NCBI GenBank assembly: GCA_964456625.1
Contig: CAYWBO010000080.1
Span: 1-12,593 of the forward strand
DNA: 12,593 nt
Direction of reading: 5' to 3'
From: Sulfidibacterium sp964456625
GTDB taxonomy: Bacteria; Bacteroidota; Bacteroidia; Bacteroidales; F082
Shown here in pieces: positions 6,370 to 12,593 of this stretch (the first letter of the stretch is position 1; each line of letters opens with the position of its first letter). The notes below the pieces were generated by a model, which was not told the DNA's origin, made no database searches, and saw nothing but the letters and a program-made list of their open reading frames with translations. Both the position numbers and the translations under genes were made by a program.

Positions 6370-7668
6370 ATGAAAACACTAAATCTACTTTTTTTAATCG
6401 TCTTCTTTTGTCCAAACTTATCTTTTGGACAGGGAAAATGGACAAATTATTCAACAGACAACGGATTAGCTTCGACCTGGGTACGGGATTGCATTGAGGA
6501 TGGCCAGGGCAACTTATGGTTTGCAACCGACAAAGGGTTAAGCAAATTTGATGGTTCAACGATGGTGAGTTTTACTAAAAATGAGGGCTTGCCATTAGAA
6601 ACGTTAAAGGAACTTTTTCTCGATAAAAATGGTACCGTCTGGTTTACCATAGAGCCGGGGAATAATTTTGCGAAAGCGATGACTGGTTCGGCAGGAGCGG
6701 CAGGTTCGTTACTCGGTGCTTTAACAAAAAGAGGGAATGGCTGGGGCCGGTACGACGGAAACAAAATTGTTGGTTTTATGAATAAAGTTTCGTCGGACTA
6801 TCTCTGGAGCCACCTGGAAAATGTGAACGGTGAAATTTGGATTGGCGGCATGAACAGAAAAGATAAAAATGGTTGTTTCCTCATCAATTATGATGGAAAA
6901 ACATTAAATCCTATCACCAAATTGGGAGGCGCTGATTTCCCTCCGGTCAGTTATTTTTATAGTAAAGGGAAAGACAATATTTGGTTTTCATCATTGGCTG
7001 AAAAGGGAGATTTTATTTATCACTTTGACGGAAACAAGCTGACCGCTTACGGAGAGAAAGACGGTTTGCCTTCAAAAGCGATCTATAGAATTGTTAATAA
7101 AATATTTGAGGATCGTAAAGGGGACTTATGGTTTGGGGCAATAGGCGGGTTGATGAAATTTGACGGGACTCACTGGACAATCTACAACAAGGACAATGGA
7201 CTTATCGGAGATGATATTAATCAGATCGTGGAAGATAAGGATGGAAATATTTGGGTTGCAACAGATAAGGCAGTCAATGCTTTTGATGGAAGTTCATGGG
7301 AAAACTATACAGATAAGAATAAATTACCAAGTAAGTATATTACGGATCTTAAAGTTGACAGCAAAGGACGCGTATGGATTGGGACCTTGGGAGGCCTGGT
7401 TCTTTTCGATCACGGCAAGTGGAGTACATTCAATAAAAAGAACGGACTTACTCACAATGCGGTTCAGAAAATTTTTGAGGACTCAAGGGGAAATATCTGG
7501 GTTGGCACAGGAATGAGCTGGAAATGGGGTGGAATTTCTGTATTTGATGGCAACAACTGGAAACCTTTCGACTTCCGGCATGTTCTTGCGACTAATTTTT
7601 TTGAGGATTCGAAAGGGAATGTTTGGGTGCTGTCTTTAGGGAAAGGGGTATATAAATACGAGTTTTAG
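6370..7668 (+). CDS. Secreted beta-propeller protein with Reg_prop-type repeats (432 aa)
   Basis: Exported protein made almost wholly of propeller blades like those of the sensor domains of Bacteroidota hybrid two-component systems (Reg_prop repeats), but without any membrane helix, kinase or DNA-binding domain after them. A signal peptide covers about residues 1-20 (hydrophobic core LLFLIVFFC, likely cut around the SFGQ stretch). Nine copies of the blade core D-x-x-G-x-(I/L/V)-W follow, with Trp at 50, 91, 157, 205, 254, 295, 336, 377 and 419, most preceded by an NGL turn and followed by a (F/Y)DG strand. Blades are evenly spaced except the second, which carries an insertion of about 30 residues rich in Gly and Ala (96-125). 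The protein ends at the last blade. The ligand is unknown; carbohydrate or surface binding is only a guess. The gene is much more AT-rich than lepA or the dikinase gene. Confidence 0.88.
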   Translation: MKTLNLLFLIVFFCPNLSFGQGKWTNYSTDNGLASTWVRDCIEDGQGNLWFATDKGLSKFDGSTMVSFTKNEGLPLETLKELFLDKNGTVWFTIEPGNNFAKAMTGSAGAAGSLLGALTKRGNGWGRYDGNKIVGFMNKVSSDYLWSHLENVNGEIWIGGMNRKDKNGCFLINYDGKTLNPITKLGGADFPPVSYFYSKGKDNIWFSSLAEKGDFIYHFDGNKLTAYGEKDGLPSKAIYRIVNKIFEDRKGDLWFGAIGGLMKFDGTHWTIYNKDNGLIGDDINQIVEDKDGNIWVATDKAVNAFDGSSWENYTDKNKLPSKYITDLKVDSKGRVWIGTLGGLVLFDHGKWSTFNKKNGLTHNAVQKIFEDSRGNIWVGTGMSWKWGGISVFDGNNWKPFDFRHVLATNFFEDSKGNVWVLSLGKGVYKYEF

Positions 7669-7731
7669 AATAAATCGACATCCAATAAGCAGGCATAAAC
7701 GATACTCATAAACCGGGACTGCTTGCATAGG

Positions 7732-7751
7732 TCTGAAAAAATCTTTTCAGA
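7732..7751 (+). terminator. Hairpin after the propeller gene
   Basis: TCTGAAAA (7732-7739) pairs perfectly with TTTTCAGA (7744-7751) around an AATC loop, 63 bases after the propeller stop and ahead of the next promoter. The stem is A/T-rich and no T run follows, so it is a possible terminator only. The rest of the gap between the two genes holds the promoter at 7788-7819 and nothing else I recognise. Confidence 0.3.
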
Positions 7752-7787
7752 ATGGGAAATTTACTTCTCAAAGAAAATAAGTCTGTA

Positions 7788-7819
7788 TTAGAATAATTTC
7801 TGGAGAAATTTTAACTTTG
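7788..7819 (+). promoter_or_regulatory. Candidate promoter of the thioredoxin-like gene
   Basis: TAACTTTG (7812-7819) matches TAnnTTTG exactly. TTAG (7788-7791), one mismatch from TTTG, lies 20 bases upstream, within the usual spacing. The predicted leader is about 75 bases to the ATG at 7901. A GGAG at 7885-7888 is too far from the ATG (12 bases) to be a convincing ribosome binding site. Confidence 0.45.
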
Positions 7820-7900
7820 GGACATAAAACCATGCGCTCACCAGGTCTGTTTGCTATATTGAAATGGATCTGATCCTCAAATTGGAGTAAAAAAACCGAC

Positions 7901-8467
7901 ATGAAAAAAATAATAGTATTGTTATTCAGCGTTTGTTTTTCAGTGACCGTGTACGGTCAAACGCCATCGCAAGCCGCCTTAACCCGTGATTTTAATAAAC
8001 GGAAATATTTATGCAGGGATTTGATTGGTAAAACGGTCCCGTTTTCAACGCTGACGACCCTCGACCATGAAAAAATCGATTTTCATTCTTTAGAGAATAA
8101 GCTCGTATTCATCAATTTTTGGTTTAAAGCTTGTCCGGCCTGTATGTCGGAGATGCAGGGACTCAATGAACTCTATCAAAAATATCACGGCGAAAAAACC
8201 ATCTTTCTAATGATCACTTTTGAAAGTCCGGATGTCGTAGAGGAAATCGCCGGCAAATATCATTTGAAATATCAAATGGTCAGTGTGAAAAATACTACGA
8301 TGCAGAATTGGGATACAATGATCCACGGCTTTCCTACCTGTGTCCTTGTGGATCCGGAAGGAAAAATCATTGCCGCCATCACCGGGTCCAACCAAAATGA
8401 AAAAATCGCAGCCCGGCAGTTAATGGAATATTTTGGCCCTGCCATCCGGTCCCTGACGGCTCGTTAA
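7901..8467 (+). CDS. Secreted TlpA/ResA-like thioredoxin-fold protein (188 aa)
   Basis: Probable periplasmic thiol-disulfide oxidoreductase of the TlpA/ResA/AhpC-TSA group. A signal peptide occupies about residues 1-20 (MKKIIVLLFSVCFS core, likely cut around VYGQ). It has no lipobox cysteine at the expected site, so it should be soluble. The thioredoxin fold runs from about 42 to 180. The active site is C78-P-A-C81 in the context NFWFKACPACMSEM, like the WCxxC of ResA but with Lys-Ala before the first Cys. The cis-proline loop is GFPTC (143-147, Pro145). Cys38 and Cys147 are extra cysteines. The usual partners (cytochrome maturation genes, DsbD) are not adjacent, so the substrate is unknown and reductase versus oxidase direction cannot be assigned. 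It has its own candidate promoter and faces the large dikinase gene convergently. Its stop codon lies inside the segment shared with the dikinase 3' flank. Confidence 0.85.
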   Translation: MKKIIVLLFSVCFSVTVYGQTPSQAALTRDFNKRKYLCRDLIGKTVPFSTLTTLDHEKIDFHSLENKLVFINFWFKACPACMSEMQGLNELYQKYHGEKTIFLMITFESPDVVEEIAGKYHLKYQMVSVKNTTMQNWDTMIHGFPTCVLVDPEGKIIAAITGSNQNEKIAARQLMEYFGPAIRSLTAR

Positions 8468-8529
8468 AATTTTATTCGATATTCTTAAAAATAAAATTCA
8501 AGCTGGTCTTCCCCGTTTTCGATGGCTAC
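8461..8529 (-). pseudogene. Relic of a second copy of the dikinase gene 3' end
   Basis: Read on the minus strand, 8523-8485 encodes IENGEDQLEFYF followed by a stop. This is the C-terminus of the neighbouring large protein (IENGEDQAEFYF-stop) with one change. The match continues into the non-coding side: both stops are followed by GAATATC and the similarity ends at the same heptamer, TCGTTAA on the plus strand (8461-8467 and 8641-8647). In the 12 coding codons seven differences are synonymous and one codon (Leu/Ala) is changed, so the copies diverged under protein-level selection before this one was lost. Upstream of base 8529 the similarity stops. A 24-codon frame starting at ATG 8559 runs through it, but I see no sign that it is a gene. 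Bases 8530-8640 hold nothing recognisable. Confidence 0.7.
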
Positions 8530-8663
8530 GTTAGATCTAAATCCACGGCGCTCCGTCATACTGTCACCGGGTCACTTTGAGTTAAGAACAAGGAACACCG
8601 ATTTATGATTTCCGATCTGTCCTACTTCTTAAATCTCAGATCGTTAATCCTTGTTGGATATTC

Positions 8664-11600
8664 CTAGAAATAAAACTCAGCCTGATCCTCACCATTCTCG
8701 ATGGGGTAGTGGCCTTTGTACACATTCCCGATGTTGCCGTCGATGGCGATTTTATCTCCCGCACGGAAAATGTCTTTGTTCAGCTTGAAATATTTTTCGC
8801 TTTCATACACCAGCAGTCCGGTGCAGTTTACCACGGAGGTCTTCCCCAGCCGCACGGCTGTAACAGCCGCGTGGGATGTGGCGCCTCCTTTGGCTGTCAG
8901 CAGGGCATCTGCTTCGAAGATCATGCCGATGTCGTCGGGCACAGTGTCGGGCCGCACCAGCACCACCGGCTCGCCGGGGAATTTCTCATGCAGCAGGTTG
9001 ATGTCTTTCATGTCGATGGCCACATGCCCGTTGAGCGCCCCGCCGCCAATGCCGATACCGCGGCCGGAGAGCTTCATCTTGCCCATGGCCGTGGTAAAGC
9101 GGTGCGTGGTATGGAAGGTGGCCATGTCCATGTCGCGGATCTGCAGGATGTACAGGTCGTCGGGATTCTCCGATTCGAAGGTGAACTCGATTTCCTGTGG
9201 GTTGTAACCAAGATTTTCAGTGAGGTCCACTGCAATGCGGTGCAGCTTTTTGTAGAGGTTGGGATACATTTCTTCCAGCGAAACCAGCTTTTCGCGCTGT
9301 CCGTTAAGCTGCGATTTGCTCACCGGGAACGGTTTCACCAGCCCGGCCACAATGTCTTCACCCTGGCTCTGATAGGTAAAATCGCCGTACAGGTGCACGC
9401 CCTGGCGCGGATTCTTCGGGTTCTGCGTAAACACCACGCCGCTACCCGAGCTGCTTTTCATGTTTCCGAAGATCATCTGCTGCACGATGACAGCCGTGCC
9501 CCATTCGTCGGCGATCTGCAGATGCTCGCGGTATACGATGGCCCGCACCGACGACCACGATTCGATCACCAGGTTGATGATGGTGATGAGCTGTTTGAAG
9601 ACGTTTTCTTCAAAATAAATCTTCGATTCTTTCAGCTTCTTCCGGTAGGCAAAAGCCAGCTCCCGCATGATCTTCGGCGAAAAATCGCCTTTCTGGTCCA
9701 CCTTGTATTTCTGCTTGAAATGGTTGATGATGGCATCGAATTCATCCCGCGTCAGGCCGTAGGCCATGCCCCAGCTTTGCAACAGGCGGCGGTAGGAATC
9801 CCATGCTGACCATTCGTAACCGGCAATTTTACTCAGGCTTTCCGTGATCTCGTCGTTCATCCCCACATTCAGCACTGTGTCCATGGCGCCGGGCATGGAG
9901 ATGGCCGTGCCCGAACGTACCGACAGCAACAGCGGATTTTCGTGATTGCCGAATTTTCTTCCAGCCACCCGCTCGATCAGCGTCAGGTGCTTTTTGATCA
10001 TCTCGTACATCTCGTTGCGCAGCTCCTCGTGCCCGATGATGGCCTGGTGGCGGCGGAAGGTTTCTGTTGTCAGCACGAAACCCGGCGGGACCGGGAAGCC
10101 TGCCATGCGCATGATCTTCAGGTGGTACGCCTTGGAACCCAGGAACACCTGGTTGTCCACGATGGGATTGGCTTTGGCCAGCCGTGCGATGATCAAATCG
10201 GAATTGTACGACATGATCTCTTTGATGATCTCAGGCTGCAGGTTGTCGGCCATTTTTCGCAACGAATCCAGGATCTTCAGAATGAAATTGTCCAGCGGCT
10301 GGATCAGGAAAGCCTCCGAGATGATGTCGCGGTAAAATTCTTCCGAGATCTTGTTGATGAACTCATGTTTGTCTTTGCTGTTAAGCTGGTTGCTCTCGTC
10401 GAACAGCTGCGGGATAATGATCTTCAGTGGAATTTCGTAGGTCTTTAAAAAGTATTCGATCAGCGTTTTTTTGATGTCGTCGGCCACGAACTGGAAAATG
10501 TTGATGTACTGGTCGAAGGAAAAACTCTGCGATGCCAGGCTGTATTTCAGCATCAGCAGGTTGGAATTAAAACTCTGGTTGGTAATCCCGTCCAGTTCCA
10601 GTCCTTCGCGGAAGTAATCGAGAATAACATAGATCTCCCGCAGGGTTTTGGCGGAAATGTAATTCAGGTTGATGTTCTGTACCACTTTTTCCATGAGTCT
10701 TGTGGCGACTTTTTCCAGCCGGAATGTCAGACCCAGCGCTTCGAATTTTGACTCGCGGTAAATGCCGTACATCGACGGGATACCGATGGCGATGTGGCGT
10801 TTGTGGTAGATGTTTTCCCAGCTCTGACTGGGTTTCGGATCGAAGATGATCTCTTTCAGATGGTTCATGAACGAGTAGATCAGCTTCAGCGAGCTTTCGA
10901 GATCTTCTTTTTCCAGCGCCGTATTCAGCTTGTCCACTTCCGTATCCGGGATATAGGAATAATGTTTCAGCAGCTTGGTGATGTCCACAGTCTCGAAAGA
11001 GTACTTTTCTTTGAGGAATGCATACAAATTCCGGATATCACGCAGGCGTTCCATGTCGAGGTCGTTGGCGTCCTTCAGCTTTGAAAGCAGGTTCTGATAA
11101 TCGTCTTCTTCCAGGTTCAGCAACTCTTCAGGTGTGGCTTTGGCCATTTTGCAAAGCTGTTGTACCATCTTATGCACCGGCGAAAACCAGGGGCCGTTGA
11201 TGTCGATGCTTTCGTAAACATTGTGCGGCAGAATGTTTTTGAGCGGTTCCAGGTTGCCGTCGCCCCAGAACTGGAAGATCTGCAGCGCCAGATCGATGAG
11301 CGTGTTGTTGCTTTCGGTGTGGACTTGCTTGCGCAGAAAATGGATGAGCTTGTCTTCGCGTTTCGAAAGTTCGTCCATGGTGGTGGTCACTTTCCGGATG
11401 TCGCCCTCGGCACCGATCTCGTTGAAATAAACGGGGAAATTACGCGTGAGCTGTTTTACTTTCTTGTAAAAAGGAGCGATGTTGGAGTTAAGTACTTTGG
11501 TGATGTCGCGTTGGAACAGGTCGGTATCACTGATGAAGATCCCGCCCAGCTTCAGGTTGACAATCAGCGCGGACAGCAGCTTTTCCATCTCCGACTGGGA

Positions 11601-12593
11601 ATATTCGATGAGTTCAAGCCAGACGCGGATGTTTTTGATGTGATTCTCGTTGATGTGCAACTGCCAGTCTTCGTTTACATATACCATGCCCGGGGTTTCG
11701 AAGCCAAACTGGATGAGCCGGTTTTCCAGATGCCGTACCAGCGACTTTTCTTCCGACTGGTCGATGTCGATCACCTTCTTTCCTACCGTCAGCCAGATGT
11801 CCAATACCGACGAAGCGTGCTCATTTTTAAGTCCTTCCATGTATTGATACAGCTGATCGATAAAATCCTTCATGTCAGCAGCTTCTATTTCTTCCATCGT
11901 TTGCACCAGCATTTTATTGAGCTTCCAGATGAGCCTGTCTTTGTGCTCGGCCATGCCTTCAAGATGCAATAAATAGAAGGTGTAATAGAATTTTTCGATG
12001 AACGAAGGAAACAGATCTACCGTTAAGGCAAAATGCTCGGCAATTTCATCATAGTCGGGCATATCCCGGGTGAATGCTTCCCAGGAATCCAGATGTTTCA
12101 TCTGTTTTCGCAGATCCGCAAAATAAGGTTTGCCGATCTGGGCGCATAAGGTGTCCGCGTCCAGCTTCAGGATATCCTTGTGGTTGTCGATCCAACGCGA
12201 TGCCAGGGTACTCGATTCCCAGAAGTCTATGGAAGCGCCGTAGATCTCCTGCGTTAAGCCGAAAGCACGATCTTTGAATTTTGCGTCACGGGTAATTTCA
12301 ACCAGGTATTTCTTAAAGTATTTCGATGCTTCGATATAACTCCGCTTGTTGTCTTTAAAACCTTCCTGCAGTTTGCTGCAACAGGAGTGGAGCGTTTCAT
12401 AATAATCTTTCTTTTCGCGATGAAGTTTCTGTACGAACTCAAGGAGTGTGCGCAGAATGAAAATTTTGAGCGTCCGGTCGGTATTTTCATTCAAAAGCAG
12501 TTTTTGCATCAGCGAAACCGGGATTTCGAAGGCCTGTGCGGGATTGTTGAGATTGATGTAAAACCAATAATCCGTGATCAACATTTTGCGCAA
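8664..12593 (-). CDS. Very large PPDK-like dikinase (ATP-grasp + phosphohistidine domains) lacking the TIM barrel; start uncertain
   Basis: The C-terminal third is unmistakably of the pyruvate phosphate dikinase type. An ATP-grasp domain (about 815-1157) contains GSKAYHL (819-825), PVPPGFVLTTE (834-844), SVRSGTAISMPGAMDT (891-906), FGNMKSSSGSGVVFTQNP (1042-1059), SQGED (1076-1080) and EIEFTFE (1134-1140), ending in LQIRD. The swivel domain (about 1175-1290) carries GGATSHAAV, with His1241 the expected phosphohistidine. The protein stops 68 residues later, so the PEP/pyruvate-binding TIM barrel of true PPDK (about 880 aa in all) is missing. Residues 1 to about 810 are soluble, strongly helical and unrecognised, with no membrane segments. 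By analogy with rifampin phosphotransferase and glucan water dikinase, the N-terminal part may supply the acceptor site; this is inference. The frame opens with a TTG at the last bases of the window and has an ATG at 12584. The gene may begin further upstream, so it is treated as possibly partial. Confidence 0.82.
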   Translation of the reverse strand: MRKMLITDYWFYINLNNPAQAFEIPVSLMQKLLLNENTDRTLKIFILRTLLEFVQKLHREKKDYYETLHSCCSKLQEGFKDNKRSYIEASKYFKKYLVEITRDAKFKDRAFGLTQEIYGASIDFWESSTLASRWIDNHKDILKLDADTLCAQIGKPYFADLRKQMKHLDSWEAFTRDMPDYDEIAEHFALTVDLFPSFIEKFYYTFYLLHLEGMAEHKDRLIWKLNKMLVQTMEEIEAADMKDFIDQLYQYMEGLKNEHASSVLDIWLTVGKKVIDIDQSEEKSLVRHLENRLIQFGFETPGMVYVNEDWQLHINENHIKNIRVWLELIEYSQSEMEKLLSALIVNLKLGGIFISDTDLFQRDITKVLNSNIAPFYKKVKQLTRNFPVYFNEIGAEGDIRKVTTTMDELSKREDKLIHFLRKQVHTESNNTLIDLALQIFQFWGDGNLEPLKNILPHNVYESIDINGPWFSPVHKMVQQLCKMAKATPEELLNLEEDDYQNLLSKLKDANDLDMERLRDIRNLYAFLKEKYSFETVDITKLLKHYSYIPDTEVDKLNTALEKEDLESSLKLIYSFMNHLKEIIFDPKPSQSWENIYHKRHIAIGIPSMYGIYRESKFEALGLTFRLEKVATRLMEKVVQNINLNYISAKTLREIYVILDYFREGLELDGITNQSFNSNLLMLKYSLASQSFSFDQYINIFQFVADDIKKTLIEYFLKTYEIPLKIIIPQLFDESNQLNSKDKHEFINKISEEFYRDIISEAFLIQPLDNFILKILDSLRKMADNLQPEIIKEIMSYNSDLIIARLAKANPIVDNQVFLGSKAYHLKIMRMAGFPVPPGFVLTTETFRRHQAIIGHEELRNEMYEMIKKHLTLIERVAGRKFGNHENPLLLSVRSGTAISMPGAMDTVLNVGMNDEITESLSKIAGYEWSAWDSYRRLLQSWGMAYGLTRDEFDAIINHFKQKYKVDQKGDFSPKIMRELAFAYRKKLKESKIYFEENVFKQLITIINLVIESWSSVRAIVYREHLQIADEWGTAVIVQQMIFGNMKSSSGSGVVFTQNPKNPRQGVHLYGDFTYQSQGEDIVAGLVKPFPVSKSQLNGQREKLVSLEEMYPNLYKKLHRIAVDLTENLGYNPQEIEFTFESENPDDLYILQIRDMDMATFHTTHRFTTAMGKMKLSGRGIGIGGGALNGHVAIDMKDINLLHEKFPGEPVVLVRPDTVPDDIGMIFEADALLTAKGGATSHAAVTAVRLGKTSVVNCTGLLVYESEKYFKLNKDIFRAGDKIAIDGNIGNVYKGHYPIENGEDQAEFYF

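Noticed and set aside
8485..8559. A 24-codon small gene downstream of the dikinase gene
   Set aside because: Its last 12 codons copy the dikinase C-terminus and the similarity continues past the stop, which fits a relic better than an independent gene.
8709..9809. Open frame of 366 codons on the plus strand opposite the dikinase catalytic region
   Set aside because: It is the antisense shadow of conserved PPDK motifs, with a His/Val/Gln-rich composition and no recognisable domain. The frame at 11160-11972 was rejected for the same reason.
8664..12593. Annotation as ordinary pyruvate phosphate dikinase (ppdK) or PEP synthase
   Set aside because: The C-terminal PEP/pyruvate-binding barrel needed for that reaction is absent, and the long N-terminal region does not belong to either enzyme.
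1..12593. tRNA or rRNA genes, CRISPR arrays, transposases, integrase attachment sites
   Set aside because: No cloverleaf-like segment, regularly spaced repeats or transposase motifs were seen on reading either strand.

Overview
The window most likely comes from a member of the Bacteroidota. LepA is very close to Bacteroides-type LepA. The candidate promoters fit the Bacteroidota pattern (a -7 box TAnnTTTG, sometimes with a TTG/TTTG upstream), and the start codons lack clear Shine-Dalgarno sequences. The anti-sigma factor and the secreted Reg_prop propeller are also of types common in that phylum. I cannot place it more finely. A run of exactly 100 N (6063-6162) splits the window into two contigs, so the order across that point is a scaffolder's claim, not something the sequence shows.

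Left contig (1-6062). A plus-strand gene (120-2198) encodes a membrane-bound cytochrome-b-like/iron-sulfur oxidoreductase of the HdrD/EMO type, probably passing electrons between an ETF-like donor and menaquinone. It follows a -7 box and two overlapping perfect palindromes. Convergent to it is a two-gene minus-strand operon: an ECF sigma factor (3475-3957) and, 2 bases downstream, its probable membrane anti-sigma factor (2396-3472). Then comes lepA (4221-6011, minus), whose promoter sits almost on top of its start codon.

Right contig (6163-12593). The first part is AT-rich: a secreted beta-propeller with nine Reg_prop-type repeats (6370-7668) and a secreted TlpA/ResA-like thioredoxin (7901-8467) with its own candidate promoter. 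The rest is one very large minus-strand gene (8664-12593, possibly continuing beyond the window). Its C-terminal third is a PPDK-type ATP-grasp domain plus the phosphohistidine swivel domain. The PEP/pyruvate-binding TIM barrel is absent and about 800 residues of unrecognised helical protein are present instead. A decayed second copy of this gene's 3' end lies between it and the thioredoxin gene.

I see no pathway that unites the genes. Apart from the sigma/anti-sigma pair they look independently transcribed. The most interesting items are the atypical dikinase and its relic paralogue, the loss of cysteine ligands in one CCG domain of the oxidoreductase, and the palindromic operator-like element at its promoter. 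I see no tRNA, rRNA, CRISPR array or intact mobile element.
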